64,000 bases of DNA from Candidatus Obscuribacterales bacterium. Lineage in GTDB: Bacteria; Cyanobacteriota; Vampirovibrionia; Obscuribacterales; Obscuribacteraceae. The stretch spans positions 62,001 through 126,000 of the forward strand of contig JAKFVU010000077.1 in NCBI GenBank assembly GCA_021732025.1. The letters are read 5' to 3'. Shown here one piece after another: positions 49,996 to 59,433 of the stretch. How positions within the stretch are numbered: the first letter of the stretch is position 1; each line of letters opens with the position of its first letter. The notes beneath the pieces are model-generated. The model was not told the origin of the DNA. It worked only from the letters and a program-made list of their open reading frames with translations, and made no database searches. A program made the position numbers and the translations under genes.

Positions 49996-50286
49996 TTGAA
50001 TAAAGCAGAATTAGTCGACATCGTAGCTAAAGAAGCAGGAACGACAAAAAAAGACGCAGAGCAAGTTATCAACAAGATGATGGACACCATCATTAAACAT
50101 GTTGCTCGCGATGAAAAGGTTACATTGGTTGGTTTTGGTACTTTTGAAGCCCGTCAGCGCAAAGCTCGTACTGGCCGCAACCCTAAAACAAATGAGCCAT
50201 TGCACATTCCAGCAAAACGCGTTGCCGGTTTCAAAGTCGGTAAAGAGTTTGCTGAATCAGTAAACAAAGATAAGAAAGGCAAATAA
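49996..50286 (+). CDS. hup: HU-family nucleoid DNA-binding protein
   Basis: This 96-residue protein matches HU: KAELVDIVAKEAGTTKKDAE, then the beta-arm region VTLVGFGTFEARQRKARTGR, NPKTNEPLHIPAKRVAGFKV and KEFAESVN. HU bends and compacts DNA and takes part in replication and recombination. TTG 49996 is preceded by GTGGAG at 49985-49990. The tail is short and basic (KDKKGK). It is followed 27 bp later by an oxidoreductase gene with its own strong ribosome site. Confidence 0.96.
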   Translation: MNKAELVDIVAKEAGTTKKDAEQVINKMMDTIIKHVARDEKVTLVGFGTFEARQRKARTGRNPKTNEPLHIPAKRVAGFKVGKEFAESVNKDKKGK

Positions 50287-50313
50287 GCCCGGTAAAGCAT
50301 ATAGGAGGTTCGA

Positions 50314-51303
50314 GTGGGGTTACCTAGAGTTGCAGTCATTGGTTGCGGAAACTGGGGCAAGAACCTGGTTCGCAATTTTGCTCACCTGGGTGCCCTCTCG
50401 ACCGTCTGTGATGCCGATCAAAAGCGCTTAGATTATGTCGCCAAAGAGCACAAAGGAATCGCTGTTACCAGCGATTATGACAGTGTTTTGGCCGACACTA
50501 ATGTAAGCGCTATTGTCATTGCTACACCGTCTGATACACACTTTTTGCTCGCCGAGAAAGCCTTACTGGCTGGCAAGCATGTCTATGTTGAGAAGCCTTT
50601 GGCTCGCGACGTTAAGCATGCTGAAAAGTTAGATGAGCTGGCCACCGAGCGCAATTTGGTATTAATGGTTGGCCACCTTCTGCTCTATCATCCTGCAGTC
50701 AACTGTCTCAAAGACCTGATTGCATCTGGTGAATTGGGCGATCTATTGTTTGTTCGCTCTGACCGCATGAATTTCAACAACTCCCGCCGTGACTGGAGCG
50801 TGCTTTGGGATTTGGCACCGCACGATATTTCGATGATGAGCTATCTCCTCGATTGCGAATCGCCAGAAGTAAGCCGTGTCGGTGGTTGGGACACATTGGG
50901 CGATGGCCTGGTAGATGTGGCCTATCTCGATTTAACTTTCCCTATGGGCAACCGCAGTATTCCTGGTCAGGTTCGCAATAGCTGGATTGATCCCCAAAAA
51001 TTAGTTCGCTTGACTGTCAATGGCACCAAGAAAACGGCTGTGCTTAACGATACGCAGCAAGAAGATAAGTTAGCTCTCCACAGCGTTACCCCAGAGGGAC
51101 GCATGGTCGTTGAGTATCCTTATTACCCAACTGGTGAACCATTACAGTTAGAGTGTGAGCACTTCCTTCAATGTATTTTGCGCGGCGAGCGTCCTCGTAC
51201 TGATGCTAACAACGCCTATCACGTGGTTCGTGTTCTATCTGATGTTGAAAAGCGTTTGTCGGCTCGACCTCGACGTGTAAACGCAATCGCAACATCCCGT
51301 TAG
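50314..51303 (+). CDS. Gfo/Idh/MocA-family oxidoreductase
   Basis: This 329-residue NAD(P)-dependent dehydrogenase has the N-terminal Rossmann motif VAVIGCGNWGKNLVRNFAHLG, followed by the family patterns AIVIATPSDTHFLLAEKALLAG, HVYVEKPLARDVKHAEKLDE and LMVGHLLLYHPAV. The C-terminal domain includes RSDRMNFNNSRRDWSVLWDL followed by APHDISMM, typical of sugar-nucleotide or inositol dehydrogenases of the WlbA/WbpB type that act on UDP-N-acetyl sugars. GTG 50314 has AGGAGG (50303-50308) 5 nt upstream. No glycan cluster is adjacent, so the substrate is uncertain. Confidence 0.88.
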   Translation: MGLPRVAVIGCGNWGKNLVRNFAHLGALSTVCDADQKRLDYVAKEHKGIAVTSDYDSVLADTNVSAIVIATPSDTHFLLAEKALLAGKHVYVEKPLARDVKHAEKLDELATERNLVLMVGHLLLYHPAVNCLKDLIASGELGDLLFVRSDRMNFNNSRRDWSVLWDLAPHDISMMSYLLDCESPEVSRVGGWDTLGDGLVDVAYLDLTFPMGNRSIPGQVRNSWIDPQKLVRLTVNGTKKTAVLNDTQQEDKLALHSVTPEGRMVVEYPYYPTGEPLQLECEHFLQCILRGERPRTDANNAYHVVRVLSDVEKRLSARPRRVNAIATSR

Positions 51304-51387
51304 GATTTGCTTGTAGGTTCACACAACATCTTTCAGTTGTGTATAATTTCTTTCTGCGCTGGTTCTCTAATGGCTCTAAGCCGTAAT

Positions 51388-51462
51388 GCGGGAGTAATTC
51401 AGTGGTAGAATGCCTCCTTGCCAAGGAGGATGTCGAGAGTTCGAATCTCTTCTCCCGCTCCA
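51388..51462 (+). tRNA. tRNA-Gly (GCC)
   Basis: A complete cloverleaf is visible: acceptor GCGGGAG (51388-51394) pairs with CTCCCGC (51452-51458), a D-arm ATTC/GAAT, anticodon stem CCTCC/GGAGG with loop TTGCCAA, and T-arm GAGAG-TTCGAAT-CTCTT. The anticodon GCC (51420-51422) reads GGC and GGU glycine codons. Discriminator T and CCA (51460-51462) are encoded. An intrinsic terminator follows. Confidence 0.97.
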
Positions 51463-51467
51463 TTTTT

Positions 51468-51496
51468 AAGCTGCCCTCCTGGGCAGCTTTTCTTTT
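51468..51496 (+). terminator. intrinsic terminator after tRNA-Gly
   Basis: AAGCTGCCC-TCCT-GGGCAGCTT is a perfect 9-bp stem directly followed by TTCTTTTTT, a strong rho-independent terminator just downstream of tRNA-Gly. Confidence 0.85.
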
Positions 51497-51592
51497 TTGT
51501 TCTCTTATTAACTGATTTAAAAGATTGCCTTGCGTGAGCTATATTAGTCATGTAACTGCAGCGCGAAAATAAATCTGGAGAGTGACATCAGA

Positions 51593-52189
51593 ATGACTGA
51601 CGGAGTGCAAGATCCAGCTAACGATGCTTCAAAGCCCGCGGACTCTAGTGAATCTAATAAATCTAGTGAGTCTAATGATTCAGCTCAAGAAGTTGTAGAT
51701 AAAGCTAGTGGTGAAACGGCACTAGAGGCCAGCGCAGGTGCAGATTCATCAGCGATACCAGCTGCAACATCTGCTAATGCTTTAGAAGGTGCCGCTCAGA
51801 GACGTTCACCATGGCAATCGTCCATGGCAGCCATTCAATATGTCGGACAAGCTTCTGCGACAGACGAAGTGCAAGTGCGCACCTCAGATCGCATTACTGT
51901 CATTGCTCTACTACTTTGCTGTATCGCCGAAGTGCTATCGCTTGTATATACGCCGATGGCTAGCATGCGCTTGGCCTTTATCGCAATTTCAGACATTGTC
52001 TTAGCTGTAGCAGTCACTATGTTTTTGGTTTATCGTCTTGGAATCTTGTCGTCTCTTGGGAAGCGCCAAGCTCTTATTTGCTGGCAGCTAATGATGGGAT
52101 GTATTTTCCTTGGTATCTTCCTCTGTGTGAACGTGGCTGCTGGCGTGGCTTTAGGTGTGTCGGCGATGTATCCAGCTGAACTTCCATAG
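51593..52189 (+). CDS. membrane protein with acidic Ser/Ala-rich N-terminus
   Basis: This 198-residue protein has a disordered N-terminal 95 residues rich in Ser, Ala, Asp and Glu (SKPADSSESNKSSESND), then three hydrophobic helices (TVIALLLCCIAEVLSLVY, MRLAFIAISDIVLAVAVTMFL, and WQLMMGCIFLGIFLCVNVAAG). The first stretch is probably cytosolic and the helices form the anchor. No family is recognised. It begins about 100 bp after the tRNA-Gly terminator and ends about 175 bp before tig, where no other gene is evident. ATG 51593 is preceded by GGAGAG. Confidence 0.6.
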   Translation: MTDGVQDPANDASKPADSSESNKSSESNDSAQEVVDKASGETALEASAGADSSAIPAATSANALEGAAQRRSPWQSSMAAIQYVGQASATDEVQVRTSDRITVIALLLCCIAEVLSLVYTPMASMRLAFIAISDIVLAVAVTMFLVYRLGILSSLGKRQALICWQLMMGCIFLGIFLCVNVAAGVALGVSAMYPAELP

Positions 52190-52365
52190 AGTCTGATTGT
52201 CAGAATATTCAAGCAAATTTGGCTGCTTTTCAGTTTTACTTTGGGCCGTCAGTCTGAGGTAACTGTAAATAATCCAGCTCTAGTCACAGGGCCGAGCCTT
52301 CAGCCATGTTAAAATCCACAATCTAATTTGTATTTCGGCGTATATAGTCACTGAGAGAGAAAGTC

Positions 52366-53820
52366 ATGAAGGTCACCCTCGAACGGGAAGGCAAGAACAT
52401 AGTAAAAATGGGCATCGAGTTGGAGCCTGACAAGGTTTCCCGTGCTTATGAGATGGCCTGTCGCCAGCTCAGTCATCAAGTGCGCATCCCTGGTTTCAGA
52501 CCGGGCAAAGCACCAAGAATGATCATTGAAAAGACAATTGGTGAAGAAGCAATCAAGCGTGAAGCGCTAGAAAAGCTTGTTCCAGAGCTAATTAACGAGG
52601 CTCTTTTAAAAGAAAATCTCGACATTATCACCGCTCCTGAATATTCCAACTTCGATTTCAAGCTTGGCCAGCCGCTTAAGTTTGAAGCTAAGTTTGAAAT
52701 TCGCCCAGAAGTGAAGCTTGGCAATTACAAAGAAATCGAAGTCAACGTTCCTGAAGTGGCCTTGCCAGAAGACGCTCTTGAGCGTGCTTTGACAAACGTG
52801 GCCGAGACTAAAGCATCGCTAGCACCTGTAGAAGGTAGAGCTGCTGAAATGGGCGACACGGCTGTTATCGATTTCGAATGCTTTGTAGATGGTCAACCGC
52901 TTGAAGGTGGCAAAGCTGATTCATTGATGCTTGATCTGGTCGAGGGCTCATTCTTGCCTGGTTTCTGCGAACAAGTTGTTGGTAAAAATGCCAAAGAGAA
53001 GTTCAAAGCAAAAGCTACTTTCCCTGAAAACTACAAACGCAAAGAAGTGGCTGGAAAAGAGGCTGAGTTTGAAGTTAACCTCAAAGAAATCCGCAAAAAG
53101 TCTACTCCTGACGTCAACGACGAATTGGCTAAATCAGTTGGTCATGAAAATCTCGATGGCTTGAAAGAGTCAATCAAGGCTGAATTGCACGAAGTGGTCA
53201 AGCAGGAAAATGAGTCGCGTGCTCAGAGAATGGTAGTAGAGGCGGTGGCTCTTAGCGCCCAAGTCGATATTCCAGAAACTATGGTAGAGCGTGAGCGCGA
53301 CCTATTACTTGGTCAGTTGCGTCGCTATGTTGAGCAGAATGGTCAACCATGGGAAGAGTTCGAGGCCACCGACGAATATACCCAAATGCAAACCACTAAG
53401 TTGGAAGAAGCGCGTCAGCGAGTTCTAACATCATTAGTGTTGGGCGCTGTTGTCCGTGAAGAGAAACTCACTGTTAACGATGAAGAAATGGCTCCGTACT
53501 ACGCTGAACTAGCAATGCGCTATCAGTTGCGTCCCGATCAGTTTGAAGAATTTGCCAACAACGAAGATGTTCGCAGACAAGTTGCTGAAGAAGTCTTGAC
53601 TGGCAAAGTCGTAGAACTATTGGTCAGCACTGCCAAAATCAACTTCGTGCCTGATGAATGCACCGAAGATCATGATCACGCAGCCCATGGTCACAGCGGT
53701 AAAGCCGTAGCGAAAGCTGAAGCCAAATCCGAAGCTAAATCTGAAACCAAAGCTGCTGCTGAAGGCAAAGAGAAGCCCAAAGCTGAAGCCGGTAAGAAAG
53801 CTAGCAAGAAAGCTGAGTAA
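52366..53820 (+). CDS. tig: trigger factor with His- and Lys/Ala-rich C-terminal tail
   Basis: This 484-residue ribosome-bound chaperone has the ribosome-docking motif in VRIPGFRPGKAPRMIIEKTI, an FKBP-type PPIase domain at about residues 150-245 (GDTAVIDFECFVDGQPLEGG, LVEGSFLPGFCEQVVGKN), and the C-terminal arms (LDGLKESIKAELHEVV, VPETMVERERDLLLGQLRRY-type helices). Normal trigger factors end near residue 430. Here a further 50 residues continue as a His cluster (EDHDHAAHGHSGK) and then Ala/Lys/Glu repeats (KAEAKSEAKSETKAAAEGK). The His cluster may bind metal. The tig, clpP, clpX order is widespread in bacteria; the extension is not. Confidence 0.95.
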   Translation: MKVTLEREGKNIVKMGIELEPDKVSRAYEMACRQLSHQVRIPGFRPGKAPRMIIEKTIGEEAIKREALEKLVPELINEALLKENLDIITAPEYSNFDFKLGQPLKFEAKFEIRPEVKLGNYKEIEVNVPEVALPEDALERALTNVAETKASLAPVEGRAAEMGDTAVIDFECFVDGQPLEGGKADSLMLDLVEGSFLPGFCEQVVGKNAKEKFKAKATFPENYKRKEVAGKEAEFEVNLKEIRKKSTPDVNDELAKSVGHENLDGLKESIKAELHEVVKQENESRAQRMVVEAVALSAQVDIPETMVERERDLLLGQLRRYVEQNGQPWEEFEATDEYTQMQTTKLEEARQRVLTSLVLGAVVREEKLTVNDEEMAPYYAELAMRYQLRPDQFEEFANNEDVRRQVAEEVLTGKVVELLVSTAKINFVPDECTEDHDHAAHGHSGKAVAKAEAKSEAKSETKAAAEGKEKPKAEAGKKASKKAE

Positions 53821-53839
53821 GCTTTCTCTGGGCTGCCAA

Positions 53840-53930
53840 ACACATTAAGCAGCCTAATGGACACACGGGAGGTGGCAAATACACTACGGGTACTCGGGAG
53901 ATTTCTCTGTTCAGAGGCCGTTTAATGTGT
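53840..53930 (+). promoter_or_regulatory. leader between tig and clpP with distant inverted repeat
   Basis: ACACATTAA (53840-53848) and TTAATGTGT (53922-53930) are perfect inverted 9-mers that could close a long stem around 73 nt, within the 209-bp gap between tig and clpP. The clpP ribosome site is GGAAG near 54018. Whether this is an operator, a structured leader or chance is open. Confidence 0.25.
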
Positions 53931-54029
53931 ATTTGTCACTTTTCAGTAAGATAGAATGCCAGATGAGCGATAAACTATCCTCTGAGCATTGCTCAAAGCT
54001 AAGAGACATCCTAGGAAACGGAAGACAAA

Positions 54030-54740
54030 ATGACTACACAAAAATTCGGTGACAACAACATCATTAAGTCGCCACCCAGCTCTAAGCAACTTTATGAAAT
54101 CTGGAGCCAGACTCCATATGTGAGCCCAGACGCCATTTATGCACCGACAGTAATTGAAACTACTGCTCGCGGTGAAAGAGCATTCGACATTTTCTCCAGA
54201 TTGCTACGCGAAAGAATTATTTTCCTGGGCACCGCAATTGATGACATGGTGGCAAATCTTATTGTTGCCCAGTTGCTATTGCTTGAAGGCGAAGATCCAG
54301 AGAAAGATATCCGTCTATACGTCAACTCACCTGGTGGCTCCGTCACCGCTGGTTTGGCTATCTATGACACCATGCAACATATCCGCTCAGATGTATCTAC
54401 CATCTGTTTGGGTCAAGCTGCCTCCATGGGTGCTTTCCTTCTATCGGCTGGTAAGAAAGGCAAGCGTCTATCGCTTCCTCACTCACGTATCTTGATTCAC
54501 CAACCATTAGGTGGTGCCCAAGGTCAAGCCACCGATATCGAAATTCAAGCTCGCGAAATTCTTCGCATCAAGCGCCAATTGAATGAATTGATGGCTGAGC
54601 ACACTGGTCAATCGGTTAAAACAATCGAGAAAGACACAGATCGTGACAACATCATGACTGCAGAAGAAGCCAAGGAGTACGGTTTGGTAGATCAAGTTAT
54701 TACCAAACTTGAGCAATCGCCCAACCTGTCAGCTGTTTAA
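54030..54740 (+). CDS. clpP: ATP-dependent Clp protease proteolytic subunit
   Basis: This 236-residue protein is ClpP. Catalytic Ser is in [14 protein letters not shown] (about residue 132), His in [13 protein letters not shown] (about 157), and the Asp region is near [41 protein letters not shown] is the family oligomerisation/active-site segment. About 35 N-terminal residues ([18 protein letters not shown]) precede the usual start near [20 protein letters not shown], resembling a propeptide that may be cleaved. clpX follows after 103 bp that hold a terminator-like hairpin, so the two may be partly separately controlled. Confidence 0.97.
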   Translation: MTTQKFGDNNIIKSPPSSKQLYEIWSQTPYVSPDAIYAPTVIETTARGERAFDIFSRLLRERIIFLGTAIDDMVANLIVAQLLLLEGEDPEKDIRLYVNSPGGSVTAGLAIYDTMQHIRSDVSTICLGQAASMGAFLLSAGKKGKRLSLPHSRILIHQPLGGAQGQATDIEIQAREILRIKRQLNELMAEHTGQSVKTIEKDTDRDNIMTAEEAKEYGLVDQVITKLEQSPNLSAV

Positions 54741-54753
54741 TTGATCTAGGTTG

Positions 54754-54783
54754 ATGCCCGGGACTGAGCGCCCGGGCATTTAA
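54754..54783 (+). terminator. hairpin between clpP and clpX
   Basis: ATGCCCGGG (54754-54762) and CCCGGGCAT (54771-54779) form a perfect 9-bp GC-rich stem with an 8-nt loop, followed by TTTAA. The T-run is short, so it is probably an attenuating terminator that allows partial read-through into clpX. Confidence 0.55.
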
Positions 54784-54843
54784 CTTTGTAGAATGCTAAG
54801 TGTGTGATTAAGTAGAACTATAGGTCCTAGATAGGGAAACTAA

Positions 54844-56142
54844 ATGCCAAAACAATCGGACAACCGACTCAAGTGCTCGTTTTGCGGAAAGAGTCAGGAT
54901 CAAGTGAAAAAGTTGATCGCTGGCCCAGGTGTATATATCTGCGATGAGTGTGTTGATCTTTGCAACGAGATCCTTGATGAAGAACTGTTCGAAGGCGGCG
55001 CTGCAGCTCAGCCCGCTCCAGAAACATCAACTCCGCAAATGGTTGATATTCCTAAGCCTCAAGAAATTAAGGCCTTCCTCGATCAGCATATCATCGGTCA
55101 ATCAAGAGCCAAGAAGATTCTTTCAGTGGCTGTATACAACCACTACAAGCGCATCAGCCACAACGCTGAGTTAGCTGATCAAGTAGAAATTTCAAAATCA
55201 AATATTCTGTTGATCGGGCCAACCGGTTGCGGAAAAACCTTGCTAGCTCAAACTCTAGCTAAATTGCTTGATGTTCCTTTTGCCGTTGCTGACGCCACCA
55301 CTTTGACAGAAGCTGGTTATGTTGGTGAAGACGTCGAAAATATCTTGCTCAGGCTCTATCAATCGGCCGATTATGACGTGAAAAAGGCCGAGCGCGGCAT
55401 TATTTACATCGATGAGATCGACAAAATCTCACGCAAGTCTGAAAACACCAGTATCACCAGAGACGTATCAGGTGAAGGTGTGCAGCAGGCCTTGCTCAAA
55501 ATGATTGAAGGAACGCTGGCAAACGTACCACCACAGGGCGGTCGCAAGCATCCTCATCAAGAATTCATCCAAATCAACACTGCCAATATCCTATTTATTT
55601 GTGGCGGAGCATTTGTTGGCTTAGACAAGATTGTAGAAGCCCGCGTATCTTCTAACCGCAACATTGGCTTCGGTAGTGAGCGTCCACTGACTGCTTGGGA
55701 AAGAGAACAACGCTCGTCCAAGATTCTTATGGACACTGCCCCAGATGACTTGCTTAAGTTTGGTTTGATTCCAGAATTTGTTGGCCGTATGCCAGTAACA
55801 GCTGTGCTTGAAGCACTAGATGTCGAGGCATTGGTTCGCATTATGGTTGAGCCAAAGAATGCCATAATCAAGCAGTATCAGCAGTTGCTATCACTCGATG
55901 GAGTTGAACTTAAATTCGACACCGAGTCTATTCGCGCTGTTGCTGAAGAAGCCCTAAAACGTAAGACCGGTGCCCGTGCCCTGCGTTCTATCGTTGAAGA
56001 AATTATGCTCGATATCATGTACGAAGTGCCATCGCGATCTGACATTAAGGTCTGCCATATCACTAAGGAACTTGTAGAAAAACGATCGACAGCAGAGCTA
56101 CTTCAGCTACCAAAGGCTAAACTGAAGGGGGAGATTGCCTAA
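54844..56142 (+). CDS. clpX: ATP-dependent Clp protease ATP-binding subunit ClpX
   Basis: This 432-residue AAA+ unfoldase feeds ClpP. The N-terminal zinc domain is [19 protein letters not shown] followed by [13 protein letters not shown] motifs are [20 protein letters not shown] (Walker A near residue 125), [15 protein letters not shown] (Walker B), and the sensor-2 region [20 protein letters not shown]. The [15 protein letters not shown] segment is typical. The IGF loop needed for ClpP docking seems present as [10 protein letters not shown]. lon follows 68 bp downstream on the same strand. Confidence 0.97.
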   Translation: MPKQSDNRLKCSFCGKSQDQVKKLIAGPGVYICDECVDLCNEILDEELFEGGAAAQPAPETSTPQMVDIPKPQEIKAFLDQHIIGQSRAKKILSVAVYNHYKRISHNAELADQVEISKSNILLIGPTGCGKTLLAQTLAKLLDVPFAVADATTLTEAGYVGEDVENILLRLYQSADYDVKKAERGIIYIDEIDKISRKSENTSITRDVSGEGVQQALLKMIEGTLANVPPQGGRKHPHQEFIQINTANILFICGGAFVGLDKIVEARVSSNRNIGFGSERPLTAWEREQRSSKILMDTAPDDLLKFGLIPEFVGRMPVTAVLEALDVEALVRIMVEPKNAIIKQYQQLLSLDGVELKFDTESIRAVAEEALKRKTGARALRSIVEEIMLDIMYEVPSRSDIKVCHITKELVEKRSTAELLQLPKAKLKGEIA

Positions 56143-56210
56143 AGCTTGTAAAGCTGGCGATTACTCTTTGAATAGCGTCAGTTTTTCTCGTTGAGGCCAA
56201 TTAACTCCGT

Positions 56211-58607
56211 ATGGTGGATTTGAGCACTGAAGTTTTCCCCCTCATCCCGCTTCGGGACGTTGTGGTCTTCCCCCAAATGGTCACGCCATTGTTTGTGTCG
56301 AGACCGCGCTCGATTGCGGCTCTTGAGCAGGCTTTGATGCGCGATGATCGTTTGGTGGTGCTCGTTGCTCAAAAAGAGCCTGAAACTGAAGATCCGAAAG
56401 TTGATGACCTTTATCAGATCGGAACTTTAGCCGAAGTAATGCAGATGCTTAAGCTGCCAGACGGCACAGTAAAAGTGCTGGTGGAAGGCTCTATGCGTGT
56501 CCTGCTCGACGTTACCGAAGATGCCCCTGAGCATTTCACTGCCAAAGTTGAAGAGCGCAGTGAAATTTTGGTCGATGACGAGACTACCCGCACGCTTATC
56601 AAAATCTCAGTAGAGAAGTTTGAGCAGTACGTTAAGTCGACTAAGAAAATCAATCCTGAGAGCCTTCTGGCTGTCTCAGGCATTGGTCAACCGGGCCGCT
56701 TGGCTGACATTATTGCTACCTATTTAGGCCTCAGTCTAGCTGAGCGGCAAAAGTGTTTAGAAGTAAACGATGCCACCGAAAGATTAGAGTACATCGGTCA
56801 ATTGCTCTCGCGCGAGCTTGAGTTAGCTGATTTGGAACAACAAATTCATGACCGTGTGCGTTTCAATTTAGAGAAGACGCAGCGCGAATATTATCTGCGC
56901 GAAAAATTGCGCATCATTCAAGATGAATTGAATCAAGATGGTGGCGAACTCGGTGAAATAAACGAGTACAAGCAGAAAATTAAGAAGTCTAAAATGGTCG
57001 GCGTCGCTCTTGAGCGAGCCAATAAAGAGCTGGGCCGTCTTGAAAAAATGATGCCTCAGAGCGCTGAAGCCGGGGTCATTCGCACTTATCTTGATACCCT
57101 CGTGGCTTTACCTTGGGCTAAGCGTTCGCGCGAAGTAATTGACCTGCACAAGGCCGAAGAAATTTTGACCGAAGATCACTATGGTCTTGAGAAAGTTAAA
57201 GAGCGCATCTTAGAGTATTTGGCCGTGCGCAAGCTGGCCAAAGAACCAACTGGAACAATTCTCTGTTTGGTGGGGCCTCCAGGCGTGGGTAAAACTAGCT
57301 TGGTTAAGTCTATTGCCCGGGCCATGAACCGACAGTTTTCTCGTATTAGTTTGGGCGGTGTCAGTGACGAAGCTGAGATTCGCGGCCATAGACGCACTTA
57401 TATTGGCGCCATGCCTGGCCGTATTATTCAGGCTGTGAAACAAGCTGGAACTAAAAACCCAGTAATTCTTCTCGATGAAATTGAGAAGATGACCCGCTCT
57501 TATCAGGGCGATCCAATGGCAGCAATGCTAGAAGTATTAGATCCTGATCAAAACGATTCGTTCACCGATCACTATTTAGATGCTCCGTTTTCATTGTCTG
57601 AAGTGGTTTTCGTTGCTACGGCAAACAGCTTAGAGCAAGTGCCTAGGCCATTATTTGATCGCCTTGAGATTATTTCAATATCGGGTTATACCGAAGAAGA
57701 AAAAGTAGCAATTGCTGAAAATCACATATTGCCAAAAATTCTCTATCGCCATGGTTTGAGCGAGAAGCAACTTAAGATTCCCGCAGCTACCCTGCGCAAG
57801 ATTATTCAGGAGTACACTCGCGAAGCCGGTGTGCGCAGCTTGGAGCGTAACTTGGCAAACGTATGCCGTAAAGTCGCTTCACAGGTTGTTAAAGAAGAAG
57901 TCGAGACCGTTAAGCTGCAACCGAATCTGGTGCCTAAGTTCTTAGGGCCACCAAAGATTGTGCGCGAGAACGAAGTTAAGGGCCCGCAAGTCGGCATTGT
58001 TATGGGTTTGGCCTGGACCGAAACTGGTGGTGAGACTTTATCAATTGAAGTTAATACCATGCCCGGTAAAGGCAAGCTGCAGTTAACCGGTCAGCTCGGC
58101 GACGTGATGAAAGAGTCAGCAGAAGCAGCTTTTAGCTATATAAGAAGTCACGCTGAGTTGCTTGGTATTCCGGCAAACTTCCATGAGACTCTTGATATAC
58201 ACATTCACATTCCTGAAGGTGCCACACCCAAAGATGGTCCGTCAGCTGGTGTGGCCATGTGCTGCGCACTGGTTTCTGCTATTTCGAAACGACCAGCCCG
58301 GGGATCCCTTGCTATGACTGGCGAGATTACATTGCGTGGTCGAGTATTGCCAATTGGTGGCTTGAAAGAGAAGGTTCTGGCGGCTCTCAGGGCCGGCATC
58401 AAGACTGTGATTTTGCCTCGTAGCAATGAGAAAGACTTGGCTGATCTGCCTGACTATGTCAAAGATAAAGTTGAGTTGGTTCCAGTGGCTCACCTTGATG
58501 AAGTGTTCGCTTTGATTTTCAAAGATAAAACCAATAAAACAGAAGCTGCAAAAACACGCAACACCGTTGGTGGTGCCAAACGCAGTGCTCTAGGTCGCGT
58601 CAAATAA
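56211..58607 (+). CDS. lon: ATP-dependent protease Lon
   Basis: This 798-residue protein has the LonA layout: an N-terminal substrate domain (FPLIPLRDVVVFPQMVTPLF), coiled coil with REYYLREKLRIIQDELNQD, an AAA module with Walker A CLVGPPGVGKTSLVKSIAR (near residue 353), VILLDEIEKMTRSYQGDP, and a C-terminal protease domain whose catalytic Ser is in GPSAGVAMCCALVSAI (about 677) with Lys in LPIGGLKEKVLAALRAG. Lon degrades damaged and regulatory proteins. The protein ends in a basic tail (VGGAKRSALGRVK). It follows clpX and precedes the DUF2059 gene by 14 bp, closing a quality-control block. Confidence 0.97.
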   Translation: MVDLSTEVFPLIPLRDVVVFPQMVTPLFVSRPRSIAALEQALMRDDRLVVLVAQKEPETEDPKVDDLYQIGTLAEVMQMLKLPDGTVKVLVEGSMRVLLDVTEDAPEHFTAKVEERSEILVDDETTRTLIKISVEKFEQYVKSTKKINPESLLAVSGIGQPGRLADIIATYLGLSLAERQKCLEVNDATERLEYIGQLLSRELELADLEQQIHDRVRFNLEKTQREYYLREKLRIIQDELNQDGGELGEINEYKQKIKKSKMVGVALERANKELGRLEKMMPQSAEAGVIRTYLDTLVALPWAKRSREVIDLHKAEEILTEDHYGLEKVKERILEYLAVRKLAKEPTGTILCLVGPPGVGKTSLVKSIARAMNRQFSRISLGGVSDEAEIRGHRRTYIGAMPGRIIQAVKQAGTKNPVILLDEIEKMTRSYQGDPMAAMLEVLDPDQNDSFTDHYLDAPFSLSEVVFVATANSLEQVPRPLFDRLEIISISGYTEEEKVAIAENHILPKILYRHGLSEKQLKIPAATLRKIIQEYTREAGVRSLERNLANVCRKVASQVVKEEVETVKLQPNLVPKFLGPPKIVRENEVKGPQVGIVMGLAWTETGGETLSIEVNTMPGKGKLQLTGQLGDVMKESAEAAFSYIRSHAELLGIPANFHETLDIHIHIPEGATPKDGPSAGVAMCCALVSAISKRPARGSLAMTGEITLRGRVLPIGGLKEKVLAALRAGIKTVILPRSNEKDLADLPDYVKDKVELVPVAHLDEVFALIFKDKTNKTEAAKTRNTVGGAKRSALGRVK

Positions 58608-58621
58608 GAGGTTCTATTATT

Positions 58622-59281
58622 ATGCGTTTGTTCAATGTCGTTTTAACAGCGGCTTCACTTCTGATTGCAGTCGCACCCGCGCTCGCTTCTGACGCCCCTA
58701 CAAAAAATGCTGCTGGCTCTGCTGCTGGCTCTACTGCTGGATCGGCAGCGGCAACAGCTCCTGCGGCTGTTTCTGCCACCCTTACTCCGGCTAAGAAAGC
58801 ACTGATTCTTGAGTTGCTCAAGATGACTGATGCCGACAAACAAGTGGAGATGATCATTAATCAATTGACTCTTTCCCACCAAAGACGTTATCCAATTTTG
58901 TTTGCCCAAGCAGTTAATGCCACGCCCAATCTTTCAGACGAGAAAAAGAAAGAGTTGATTGCTAGTGCCCAAGAACAAAGTGTGAGGTCGTCTGAACGCC
59001 TGCGCCAATTGTTTGTGCAGAAAATTGATCTGAGTAAAGTCATGCAAGAAGTAGCTTTACAAGTTTACGACAAGAATTTTACCGAACCTGAAATGCAAGA
59101 CATCATCACCTTCTACAAAACTCCCACCGGTAAGAAGACCTTGCAGGCACTGCCAGCCGTGATGAGTGAATCAATGGAGATGACAACAAAACTAATCACT
59201 CCGCCTCTTAGCGACATCATGAAACAAGTAATGGAAGAAGAGCGCGATCGCCTGCGCAGTTCCGATGCGGCGACGAAATAA
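58622..59281 (+). CDS. exported DUF2059-family protein
   Basis: This 219-residue protein has a signal peptide (LFNVVLTAASLLIAVAPALASD), an Ala/Gly/Ser-rich linker (AAGSAAGSTAGSAAATAPAA) and a helical domain. The part VMQEVALQVYDKNFTEPEMQ with IITFYKTPTGKKTLQALPAV is characteristic of DUF2059, a periplasmic helical family of unknown role. It starts 14 bp after lon and ends just before a strong palindromic terminator, so it is the last gene of the lon transcript. AGAGG upstream supports ATG 58622. A periplasmic stress-linked role is possible from context only. Confidence 0.83.
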   Translation: MRLFNVVLTAASLLIAVAPALASDAPTKNAAGSAAGSTAGSAAATAPAAVSATLTPAKKALILELLKMTDADKQVEMIINQLTLSHQRRYPILFAQAVNATPNLSDEKKKELIASAQEQSVRSSERLRQLFVQKIDLSKVMQEVALQVYDKNFTEPEMQDIITFYKTPTGKKTLQALPAVMSESMEMTTKLITPPLSDIMKQVMEEERDRLRSSDAATK

Positions 59282-59311
59282 ATAGTCTCAGCTGAGCGTT
59301 GTTTCTAGCAG

Positions 59312-59349
59312 AAGGAAAATACTTGAGTACTCAAGTATTTTCCTTTTTT
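59312..59349 (+). terminator. 34-bp perfect palindrome with T-run
   Basis: Bases 59312-59345 are a perfect palindrome with arms of 17 bp centred on GAGT|ACTC. They are followed without a break by further T residues (to 59349). As RNA it forms a very stable hairpin that should terminate the lon-DUF2059 transcript. The same bases read as an open frame before the next gene, which is a reason to reject the upstream start there. Confidence 0.85.
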
Positions 59350-59433
59350 CTATCTGGGCAATTAGATTTTGCCGGTTTCTTGGATTTTGGGCGCCTCGAA
59401 CCAACTGCCATATACTTAAATTGTGGTGGATTG

